The position numbers were made by a program, and so were the translations under genes. From an uncultured Eubacteriales bacterium (GTDB lineage Bacteria > Bacillota > Clostridia > Oscillospirales > CAG-272), in the NCBI GenBank assembly GCA_900547565.1, contig URHI01000002.1, positions 1 through 64,000 on the forward strand: a stretch of DNA of 64,000 nt, in the 5' to 3' direction. Positions 52,293 through 59,276 of this stretch are shown here, piece after piece; the stretch's first letter is position 1, and each line of letters starts with the position of its first letter. Under the pieces are notes generated by a model that saw nothing but the letters and a program-made list of their open reading frames with translations, did no database searches and was not told where the DNA came from.

Positions 52293-52901
52293 TCAGTTAA
52301 CGCCGGCAGGGCACATTACGAAGAAAACGTAATTGCCGCAAGAACCTGCAACAGTCTGATCTGCCTCAACGCAGATATTCCAACGGGGGTTGGCGGAATC
52401 GGTAAGATTCTTGACGAACGCCGCGACATCAGAGCCTTCCTCAAGCTGGAAAATATAGCCTATGAAAGGAATGGAACCAATCATCGGACCAAATGTAAAG
52501 CCCGACTTGAAGCCCTTGATCTCAGTATTGTCAAATCCGCCAAGGTATCCGGGTTCAATTTCTGCTACCATTTTCATAAACTGAATTTCAGGTATAGAAG
52601 AAACAGCGTTTGCGATCTCTTCGGTGGTTGCAGAGGAATTAGCCTTGCAAGTGTCAACAAAGCTTGCCCAGAGCTTACCGCCGAGAGTATTCTCGTCAAC
52701 GGTGGGAACTACATCATCGGGAGTCTCGACAACTGTCGTGTCCTCGACTGTAGATGTGTCTACGGGGGTTGCTGAGGTCGTATCAGCGGGGGTGGTTGTA
52801 TCAGCGGGGGTGGTTGTATCATCACCGTTGTTGCCGTTACCGCAAGATACGAGGACTACGAGCATAATTGCCGCAAGAATAATTGCTACGATTTTTTTCA
52901 T
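52293..52901 (-). CDS. Lipoprotein with Thr-rich linker, function unknown
   Basis: 202 residues. Lipobox LVSC near 20, Thr/Pro/Asp linker (TTTPADTTTPADTT), then a compact domain from about 70 (LGGKLWASFVDTCKANSS...IPEIQFMKMVAEIEPGYLGGFD...FGPMIGSIPFIGYIFQLEEGSD). This domain recurs in Clostridia lipoproteins near ECF sigma genes; I know no function. Held at the outer face of the membrane. Between the anti-sigma-like gene (20 bases) and MBOAT gene, so part of the same envelope response. Confidence 0.75.
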   Translation of the reverse strand: MKKIVAIILAAIMLVVLVSCGNGNNGDDTTTPADTTTPADTTSATPVDTSTVEDTTVVETPDDVVPTVDENTLGGKLWASFVDTCKANSSATTEEIANAVSSIPEIQFMKMVAEIEPGYLGGFDNTEIKGFKSGFTFGPMIGSIPFIGYIFQLEEGSDVAAFVKNLTDSANPRWNICVEADQTVAGSCGNYVFFVMCPAGVN

Positions 52902-52920
52902 TTTGGGAATCTCCTGTTTT

Positions 52921-53496
52921 TTAATTATTTTTTTGATTTACAAGATTAATGTACCACTGTTCAATATTTTCGCCTTTTGTAAGAACGATATCATAACCAC
53001 GATCGGTTGAAATCGTGACGTCCGACATCTCATCCGTCAGTGGCAAACGGATGATTGTCTTCCCTTCTGCCATATAACCGTCGCCCGTGTGAACGATATC
53101 GCCGTCATCGTTTATAACGATCATTTCAGCCGTCGAGCAAGAGAGCTTTGTTGCTTTACTAAAGCTGAATGCCAGCTCGATCGGGTAAGAGTAGGACGAT
53201 TTGGCAGGTTGATAAGTCTGACTGTGTGTGCCGATAGAAATATCGCGAGGCTCAGGAACAACGATCGTCAATTCTCTGGGTTCGCGGGTCAGCTTTTGAC
53301 CATCCAAAAGGATAAGGTCCTGCTTCCCGGCCAGGATAAATATTCCGACAACAAGAATAAGACACGCCGCAAGGCTTCCGAACCTTGTAAAGGAACGCAG
53401 GATTCGCGCTTTGCGGTCAATCCTTGTAATATTCGCTTCGTCAATCAGTCGATCGTCGATGTTTGTCATGGCTCTTGCCATTTTTTCGTTTTTCAT
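52921..53496 (-). CDS. Membrane anti-sigma-like protein of the ECF system
   Basis: 191 residues. A short N-terminal cytoplasmic region (1-35: DDRLIDEANITRIDRKARIL) is followed by one membrane helix (38-56) and an extracytoplasmic beta-rich domain with residues such as SYSYPIELAFSFSKATKLSC. This is the layout of a one-pass anti-sigma factor; the inner part has no zinc-binding motif. The gene starts 19 bases after the sigma gene. Sequestration of the sigma factor is inferred from position and topology. Confidence 0.7.
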   Translation of the reverse strand: MKNEKMARAMTNIDDRLIDEANITRIDRKARILRSFTRFGSLAACLILVVGIFILAGKQDLILLDGQKLTREPRELTIVVPEPRDISIGTHSQTYQPAKSSYSYPIELAFSFSKATKLSCSTAEMIVINDDGDIVHTGDGYMAEGKTIIRLPLTDEMSDVTISTDRGYDIVLTKGENIEQWYINLVNQKNN

Positions 53497-53515
53497 GGTA
53501 ATACAACGTACTTTT

Positions 53516-54061
53516 CTAAATATTTATGTCACGCTCGGCAAGGAAACTCTGCAGACGTTGCCTTGTGCGATGAAGCATGGATTTTATGCGACTTTCCGAC
53601 ATGCCGAAAAGCTTGCTTATATCAGCGATAGAATCGCTGTAAAAATAGCGGCGCACAAAAACCTGCCGGACATCCTTAGGTTGAGAAAAGAGAAATTCGC
53701 TGATGTACTTGCCGAGTTGTTCCGTGTCGTCGATGTTTTCGGCGACGCAATCCTCAAGTTCATCAAGTGACAGGGCGAATTCCCCACCCCCGCGCTTTGA
53801 CGCTTTCATTGATTTGAGTCGATTCAGAGAAAGATTTCGCGTCAGCTTTCCGAGATAGGCGGAAAGTCTTTCGGGTCTGTTCGGTGGGATCGAATTCCAC
53901 GCGGCAAGATATGCATCATTGACACATTCCTCACTGTCCTCGCGGTTTTCGAGTATGTTCATGGCGATCTGCATACAGTAGCTTTGGTACTTGGATGACG
54001 TAAGGCTTATTGCCTGTTCATCACGTTGAAAATACAGATCAACAATATCCCTATCTTCCAT
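53516..54061 (-). CDS. ECF-type RNA polymerase sigma factor
   Basis: 181 residues, sigma-70 region 2 (about 25-95: ILENREDSEECVNDAYLAAWNSIPPNRPERLSAYLGKLTRN, split motif) and region 4 (about 125-178: FVRRYFYSDSIADISKLFGMSESRIKSMLHRTRQRL). No extra C-terminal domain. It heads the operon with the anti-sigma-like protein, lipoprotein, MBOAT and DHHW genes. Ribosome site GGAGGTG. A candidate self-recognised promoter (GCAACC with GTATAT) lies just upstream, so autoregulation is likely. Confidence 0.93.
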   Translation of the reverse strand: MEDRDIVDLYFQRDEQAISLTSSKYQSYCMQIAMNILENREDSEECVNDAYLAAWNSIPPNRPERLSAYLGKLTRNLSLNRLKSMKASKRGGGEFALSLDELEDCVAENIDDTEQLGKYISEFLFSQPKDVRQVFVRRYFYSDSIADISKLFGMSESRIKSMLHRTRQRLQSFLAERDINI

Positions 54062-54094
54062 TGCACCTCCATTCTGCCGCAGTGCCCTTCACCT

Positions 54095-54124
54095 ATATAC
54101 ACAACTTTTTTTGCGTTTGGTTGC
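54095..54124 (-). promoter_or_regulatory. Candidate ECF-dependent promoter of the sigma operon
   Basis: Minus strand GCAACC (54124-54119), 18-base spacer, GTATAT (54100-54095). The AACC-type -35 is the mark of ECF promoters; no housekeeping promoter is seen before the sigma gene. Confidence 0.45.
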
Positions 54125-54263
54125 ACGGACAGAAAAATTTTTGAATAAAATAATGTTGCACTATTATAACATTATTTTCGGAATAATTCAATACTTAAAC
54201 AATGTTCATATGCTAAAAACTGTTTTTCGGCACAAATCTACAGAATTTATAAAAAAGTTACTA

Positions 54264-54291
54264 TTGACATTTTCCGCAAATCCGATAAACT
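54264..54291 (+). promoter_or_regulatory. Promoter before the FCD gene
   Basis: TTGACA (54264-54269), 16-base spacer, TAAACT (54286-54291). It lies inside a frame open with the FCD domain, which argues for the short start. Confidence 0.45.
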
Positions 54292-54310
54292 CACCTTTGA
54301 AAAAGAGGGC

Positions 54311-54793
54311 ATGATAGTAATGCTCGACAACGGCTGCAAGCAGATCGTTCCTTTTGAGCGTTCTGATCTGCTCGACCTATATGACTATCGGCATTACATC
54401 GAAACGAACGCAGTGAGGGATATATTCAGACGTGAACGCAAATACGCCCCGCTGGTGCGTCTTATGGAGTTGCTTGACGGAAGCTCCTCCACCGGAGGCA
54501 TTGCGGATGACATTGCCTTTCACGGCGCGGTAATAGAAATGTCGGGCAACAGATACATGGTAAACGCATATGCAACGATAGCCCCAACCCTCTATACCAT
54601 TTTTTCAATTAACGTCCCGCTTTACGAGCGTCAGTTTACCGACGAATACAATAGCCGTCATATGACACTCGCACAGTCTCTGATGAACGATACACTTGAT
54701 GTCTGCCTCCAGAAATTCAACGAACATCACGATTACGCGCTTAAAAAAGCGCTTATGGCTATGGATCTGATAGAAGACAACTGTCAGAATTAA
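54311..54793 (+). CDS. Stand-alone FCD ligand domain (GntR/FadR family without HTH)
   Basis: 160 residues from ATG 54311; ATG 54320 (spaced 10 bases from AGAGGG) is an alternative. The helical FCD fold is visible: LLDLYDYRHYIETNAVRDIF, DIAFHGAVIEMSGNRYM, and C-terminal EHHDYALKKALMAMDLIE. The metal-ligand His/Asp positions (D..FH, H in NSRHMTLAQ) are kept. The winged HTH that normally precedes it is absent; the frame is open back to 54170 but codes no HTH. Either the N-terminal half was deleted or a regulator-derived ligand-binding protein remains. A strong terminator follows. Confidence 0.65.
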   Translation: MIVMLDNGCKQIVPFERSDLLDLYDYRHYIETNAVRDIFRRERKYAPLVRLMELLDGSSSTGGIADDIAFHGAVIEMSGNRYMVNAYATIAPTLYTIFSINVPLYERQFTDEYNSRHMTLAQSLMNDTLDVCLQKFNEHHDYALKKALMAMDLIEDNCQN

Positions 54794-54839
54794 AAATACC
54801 GAACGAAAGCCTTTCTAAAGTTTCGTTCGGTATTTTTTT
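54792..54839 (+). terminator. Intrinsic terminator after the FCD gene
   Basis: 17-bp perfect stem (AAATACCGAACGAAA / TTTCGTTCGGTATTT core), 12-base loop, run of seven T. The A-run on the other side lets it work for the minus strand as well. Confidence 0.9.
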
Positions 54840-54987
54840 ACTTTTTTATTCCGTAGGAGCCTGCGGATCACGGAGTAGCGGCTGAGGCGCCCTTCCTGTA
54901 CTCCGAAAGCATCTCCGGTCAATAGGGAGTCTTTGTTTTTTTGCCTCTCTTGCGGTGTTATAGCTCCAGTAATCCGCCCATTTGTAG
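54840..54987. other. Short unassigned stretch after the beta-helix remnant
   Basis: On the minus strand one frame is open (coding a basic end such as GRLSRYSVIRRLLRNKK, stop near 54840), shifted by one against the remnant gene before it. It may be the decayed rest of a gene; I do not recognise it. Confidence 0.3.
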
Positions 54988-55167
54988 TCAGAACGACACG
55001 CGGGACGGCGCGGTAACGGTGCTCATATGATACTCTCCTGAGGGTATATACACCTCGTCATTTTCGGCAAGGGCTGCCGTAAGTGCCGGAGCCCAGTCGC
55101 CGCCGCGCACGAGCGCGCGCTTTGAAAGTACACTGCACCCTTTACCATTATCGATTGTGTATGTCAT
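54988..55167 (-). pseudogene. Truncated start of a beta-helix (pectate-lyase-like) protein
   Basis: 59 residues from ATG 55167. The segment DWAPALTAALAENDEVYIPSGEYHMSTVTAP matches the N-terminal part of the beta-helix protein at 56784-58278 (NWAMALTAALSECDSVYLPAGTYRMSAVTVP), then stops. The parallel beta-helix body is missing. It follows the aldolase by 8 bases, so it ends the same operon. No signal peptide. Confidence 0.6.
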
Positions 55168-55175
55168 AGTAGCAC

Positions 55176-55931
55176 TCACGCAAGTGAGCTGAGCTTTTCG
55201 CCGATACCGATGAGCCCGCCGGAGAGCAGCCGTGTTTCGCTGCCCATGCAGAAAACGCTCATGCCGAACCCACGGCAAGCGCTTATCAGCCCCATGTTTC
55301 CGGTAATAATGCCTGATACCTTTCCGGCTTTGGCGGCTGCCTCCGCAACACGGCGGCAGGCGTCTAGCAGAACGGGCGAATCCAGCTTATTGAATACTCC
55401 GAGCGCCATGGAAAGATCGGTCGGACCGACAAAAAGGCCATCAATACCGTCCACAGCGGCAATATTTTCCGCATCCTCAAGCGCGCTTAGCAGTTCTATC
55501 TGAGCGTATATCCTTACGCGTCGGTTAGCCTTGGCAAGATATGCGTCAAGGTCACCGGGGCTATACCTGCTGTGCGCACGGTTTATCGACAGTCCGCGAT
55601 TTCCGACCGGTGGGTATTTTCCGAAGCCGACAAGCCTTGCGGCGTCGGCGGAATCCTTTACCATAGGCGCCAACAGCCCGTCGCCACCCATATCAAGATA
55701 TTTCGTTACAGGTTCACGCCTTATCTCCGGAATGCGGACTATCGCCCGTACACCGGAAAGGCGGAACGCCGTGACCGCAGCCGCGACCTGACTGTAATCG
55801 AACGCGCCGTGCTCGCAGTCAATGATAGAAAAATCCAACCCGGCGTTGCTATACATCATCGCGATGTTTGGGAAACACACCTCGCTGAGCATACTTCCCT
55901 TTTCAAGATCTTTTTTATCTGTTTCCTTCAT
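55176..55931 (-). CDS. HpcH/HpaI-family class II aldolase (2-keto-3-deoxy-sugar-acid type)
   Basis: 251 residues, complete. Features: GLDFSIIDCEHGAFDYSQV, the Arg in AIVRIPE, GGDGLLAPMVKD, YAQIELLSALEDAENIAAVDGIDGLFVGPTDLS with Glu/Asp metal ligands, and the C-terminal GMSVFCMGSE. It cleaves 2-keto-3-deoxy-sugar acids (rhamnonate- or galactarate-type) to pyruvate and an aldehyde. Neighbours are a sugar kinase remnant (1 base upstream) and beta-helix proteins, which point to pectin or rhamnose-like catabolism. It is the only gene of this little operon that still looks whole. Confidence 0.88.
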   Translation of the reverse strand: MKETDKKDLEKGSMLSEVCFPNIAMMYSNAGLDFSIIDCEHGAFDYSQVAAAVTAFRLSGVRAIVRIPEIRREPVTKYLDMGGDGLLAPMVKDSADAARLVGFGKYPPVGNRGLSINRAHSRYSPGDLDAYLAKANRRVRIYAQIELLSALEDAENIAAVDGIDGLFVGPTDLSMALGVFNKLDSPVLLDACRRVAEAAAKAGKVSGIITGNMGLISACRGFGMSVFCMGSETRLLSGGLIGIGEKLSSLA

Positions 55932-55932
55932 T

Positions 55933-56787
55933 TTAATTTATATCCTTGTTCCGACCAACGAGCATTCCAAGCCCCCGAAAACTGTTATCCGCATCCGGTG
56001 CAATCCCAATGTCATATCTGCGTGCATTCGGCAGTACGCGCAAATGTTCGCGCACAACTTCTCCGAATTTTCCGGATATCACTATCCTCCCGGCATCGCC
56101 CGACGTATCTATAACGGGAATAATACTGTCATATACGCGAGCAAGGTCGGCAAATGCCCCAGAGGCAAGCTCGCGACAATTCAGATTTGACGAGTCAATT
56201 CCCTTTATCGCGCCCTCGTTGTAGAGCAATCCGCGGAAAAATCCTGTTTTTACTTCCAGCGTTGCGTCCGTATCCCCTGCAATCGTCATAATGATATCCC
56301 ACACCTGCGGCGGAGTCATGTTGATTCCGGTAAAGGTACGCACGGCGTCGGCAAAAAAATCGGCAATGACCTGAAGTGACCTGCCGCCGGGCAACTTTGT
56401 GACGGTTCTTAAGAATTTTCCTCCGAAATATGGGCGTAATTCGTATATACTGTTATAGAATTCTGACTCCCAGTCTGTGCAGACGGATGACATCTGCGTA
56501 GCTGTTCCTATATTTATATTCAGGCTGCCGCAGTCAAGCCCGTCACCGAGGATACATATCTGCTGATCTCCGACATCCGGATAGACCGGTATGCCTACTG
56601 CCGCCCCGGCGGGACGGTATTCCCCACACGGGGAAAAACCGTCCGTGACCTCCGGAAGGCAAAGCCCCTCCATACCGAGCAACGCGAGCAGCTCGCGGTC
56701 AGGCACGCCTCCCGCCTGCAGATTATAAAACCCGGTAGGCACAGCGCTTGTGATATGAGTGATGTTTCTGCCACAAAGAGAATTTAC
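55933..56787 (-). pseudogene. FGGY/ROK-like sugar kinase, C-terminal half
   Basis: The frame is open from 56787 (just after the beta-helix stop) but lacks a start; a GTG at 56742 is the first candidate. It codes CGRNITHITSAVPTGFYNLQAGG, PEVTDGFSPCGEY, GDQQICILGDGLDCGSLNINIGTATQMSS and FGGKFLRTVTKLPGGRS: the second half of an FGGY-type (sedoheptulokinase-like) kinase with the sugar- and ATP-side residues of domain II. Domain I, with the first phosphate loop, is gone. A deletion seems to have fused it to the end of the beta-helix gene. Without domain I, kinase activity is unlikely. Confidence 0.65.
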
Positions 56788-58278
56788 TCAAAAATGTTTG
56801 TTTCCTCATAACCGTCGCGAATAAGAAACGCCGTCGTCGCTTCCGCCACAAGGTTGTTCTCAACCAAAGAATCAACCGAACAGCCTTCAATAAGCGCTAT
56901 GCCCGCCGTTCCTCCGGACTCGCGCCGGACGTAATAGTAATCGGTCTGCGGACTGAGCGAAAGTGTAACGTTATTGTCAGCAATATAATTTTTCCGTCCC
57001 GCGACAACGATACCGCGCCCTGAATTATTTACGGTATTTCCGGTTATTACTGTGTTATAACAGCCACCGGAAACATAAACGCCACCCCATATCGAGTTTT
57101 CAGCTGTACAGTTTCTGACGTAACAGCCGTATGACGTTCCTTTTTGTGCGCTTTTCCGATAAGAAATGCATGAGTTGAAAAGTCTGAATAGCACCCGTCA
57201 AAGCCGCTGCGATAGCTGCGCGTTATACGAGCAATATTGTAGTCGCCGTAGTTTTCGCTTTTTTGATGAAGCGATACCGCGGTTTTTTTCGGTATCAGGA
57301 AGCTGCAATCTTTGACCTCACAGTCAAGAGCCTCTGAGAGTCTCAGCAGGCAAAGCCCTGCCTTAGGAGTTGATTTTTCCTCGCTACACATTGTCACACG
57401 CTCTATGCGGCAGTCGCGCATCCAGCTTCCCACGATTGCAGGCGCCGTGCATTCTATCACCTTAAGGTCGCGTATCACCACATCGTGTGCAGGACTTACA
57501 AGCCTCACCGTCGCTGCATCACGCATATACGGATAGTCCGCTACTGTGCCCGCCGGCTTTCGCGGAACAGATTCCTGCGTGCCGTCGGCGCGGTAAAACG
57601 GAAATACCGTGGCACATGTCGTCCTTAACGTCTTTCCGTCGTCAGAAACCTCCGCAACGGTCAGGAATTCGGCATAAAAGCATGCAACTCCGCTTTTATA
57701 GGTCCTGCCAAGCACCCAGTCATATGTGCAATCCTCAAGAATCGTACAGTTGCGCTGACTCATAAGGTATATAAGGTCGCCCGGCTTAGCTCCCGCGGAT
57801 CTTGTCAGCTTTATTGTATCGGAAAAATCGGCCATATTCTCCGAAAGCTTAATCTCCTCGCCCACAGTCCCGGTAATATTGAAAACCGTTGTACCGAGTG
57901 GATATATCACGGTGTCATCTCCGTCTCCGTACACAGTCTTCCCGGACGGCACTGTAACGGCAGACATACGGTAAGTCCCCGCAGGCAGATACACCGAATC
58001 GCACTCCGAAAGCGCAGCGGTCAGCGCCATAGCCCAGTTACCGGCTTGGACCTTGTTCCTCCAGCGCCTGATGTCGTTCTCTGCAAGAACAGACAAGTCC
58101 TCCGTCGTTTTCTCGGCAGCAGTCGTCTGCTCACCGGTAGACGAAGATACCGGCTGGTCGGAAACGGACATCGTGTCCGCTCCATTTTTTTACATGATGA
58201 AAAACTCATAATAAGCATGATAAATACTGTTGCCAGAGCCAGCGCCCCGGCGCAAATACATTTGTTATTGTTATACAT
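56784..58278 (-). pseudogene. Beta-helix (pectate-lyase-like) lipoprotein broken by two homopolymer frameshifts
   Basis: Three overlapping frames join into one 498-residue lipoprotein if one base is added at each of two runs: T7 at 58185-58191 and T5 at 57141-57145 (A-runs on the coding strand). Part 1 is the lipobox signal (MSFSSCKK), part 2 the N-terminal beta-helix rungs (NWAMALTAALSECDSVYLPAGTYRM ... IRDLKVIECTAP), part 3 the later rungs (VYVSGGCYNTVITGNTVNNSGRGIVVAGRKNYIADNN). Pectate-lyase-like helices bind or cleave acidic polysaccharide. The total length becomes a multiple of three after the two insertions. Sequencing error, decay and slippage-based switching are all possible. Confidence 0.7.
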
Positions 58279-58400
58279 TTCTCAATTTAGGTGATCTGCT
58301 TCCTTGTCTTTTGCAATCATATTTATTTTATATATATTTTGCAAAGCACAGAAAGGCTGCACCATTTGTACTTCCGGATATTATCAGACCAAGTGCTTTA

Positions 58401-58745
58401 TTAATATCCCTTACACCAAAATTCGCGGTTTCGGTATGCGAACTTCATGTTTCCGTATTTCTGGAATATCAGCAATGCGCTTTTTCCTTTGAGGTATCCC
58501 ATGAACCCCGAAACGCTCATTTTGGGCGGGATACTGACCAGCATATGTATGTGGTCTGGGCACACCTCTCCTTCAATTATTTCTACTCCTTTCCATTGGC
58601 AGAGTTGGCGAAGTATTTCTCGTATCTCCAGGCTTTTCTCGGCGAAAAATACTTTTCGCCTATATTTTGGCGCAAACACAATATGGTACTTGCAATTCCA
58701 ACTCGTATGTGCTAAACTATTATTGTTTATGGGTGCTTTTTTCAT
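58401..58745 (-). pseudogene. TnpA transposase (HUH, IS200 type), C-terminally truncated
   Basis: 114 residues from ATG 58745 (GGAGG 8 bases before). Y1-transposase features: CKYHIVFAPKYRRKVFF, the HUH motif DHIHMLV and IPPKMSVSGFMGYLKGKSAL. It ends at REFWCKGY, exactly before the YVDTVGKN segment that carries the catalytic Tyr in complete members (about 150 residues). So DNA nicking should be impossible. Confidence 0.8.
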
Positions 58746-58749
58746 AGAT

Positions 58750-58817
58750 AAATCCTCCAAATATGTTTTTAGTTTTGACTGGCATGTCGATCTTATTATA
58801 TCATATTTGGAGGATTT
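58750..58817 (-). repeat. Anti-Shine-Dalgarno inverted repeat in the tnpA leader
   Basis: AAATCCTCCAAATATG (58750-58765) and its exact reverse complement (58802-58817). On the transcript the ribosome site GGAGGATTT can pair with the upstream arm. A TATAAT in the loop (58793-58798) could start transcripts that lack that arm. IS200 is known to repress tnpA translation by such leader pairing. Confidence 0.7.
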
Positions 58818-58841
58818 CGCCTCATCGGTTAACCTTTATAG

Positions 58842-58864
58842 AACCACGCGACTATAGCGTGGTT
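58842..58864. other. IS200-type left-end hairpin
   Basis: AACCACGC pairs with GCGTGGTT around a 7-base loop, about 100 bases before tnpA. Subterminal hairpins of this kind are the TnpA-binding sites of the family. Confidence 0.5.
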
Positions 58865-58883
58865 TTCGTCTTACAACAGTCTG

Positions 58884-58907
58884 AGCGGCCTGAGAACTCA
58901 GGCCGCT
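58884..58907 (-). terminator. Perfect hairpin at the end of a small ORF
   Basis: AGCGGCCTGAG / CTCAGGCCGCT, 11 bp with a 2-base loop, overlapping the stop of the 36-codon frame 58898-59008. No T-run on the minus strand, GTTT on the plus strand. Confidence 0.45.
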
Positions 58908-59008
58908 GTTTCCATGCGTCTTATCATCACAGCAACAATTCGTTCTCTTTTTTTCAGAGAACCTGCTTCCTTAATTGCCATTGCCGCAACGGAATATTTC
59001 GTGTCCAT
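58898..59008 (-). CDS. Possible small protein, 36 residues
   Basis: ATG at 59008 with AGAGGG 6-8 bases before it; codes MDTKYSVAAMAIKEAGSL and a basic helix KKRERIVAVMIRRME. Composition and ribosome site look like a true short gene or the end of a decayed one. It lies between the pts operon terminator and the IS remnant. I do not recognise a family. The rest of 59009-59276 holds only the pts terminator. Confidence 0.3.
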   Translation of the reverse strand: MDTKYSVAAMAIKEAGSLKKRERIVAVMIRRMETAA

Positions 59009-59088
59009 TTTTTGCCCTCTTCTACTAATTCCAAGCGGCATCCTCTTTCTCCGACACAATCATTTAACAAAGTCGTTTGTGAATAAAG

Positions 59089-59135
59089 GAAAAAAGGGCG
59101 GTTTCCGAAGAGAAAAACTCTCCCAAAACCGCCCT
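59089..59135 (-). terminator. Intrinsic terminator of the fructose PTS operon
   Basis: Minus strand stem AGGGCGGTTT / AAACCGCCCT extended by GGGAGAG/CTCT pairing, then TTTTTTCC. It lies about 140 bases after the ptsI stop. Confidence 0.8.
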
Positions 59136-59276
59136 GAAATGGCGTTACACCGGTCGGGGTACGCGAAGCAGGTCGAAATCGGCGTTTGGCATCTTTTAGG
59201 TGGGGTTAAATGAGCCCGTCCGGAAAAGACGGATTTGATTTCATGATCCTAATCCTTGTATTCCGTTGTCGCAATA

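Larger units (their letters stand above)
58395..58870 (-). mobile_element. IS200/IS605-family element remnant
   Basis: Contains a tnpA-like frame (58401-58745), the anti-SD inverted repeat in its leader and the end hairpin AACCACGC/GCGTGGTT (58842-58864) typical of the left end of IS200-type elements. The right end is missing: the transposase stops early and unrelated sequence follows. No tnpB is present. Confidence 0.65.

Noticed and set aside
54111..54314. 67-codon frame before the FCD gene as a missing HTH
   Set aside because: It is in another frame, mostly hydrophobic and lysine-rich, and shows no winged-helix pattern.
58914..59213. 99-codon plus-strand frame beside the IS remnant
   Set aside because: Runs antisense to the pts terminator and the small ORF, no ribosome site, no recognisable content.
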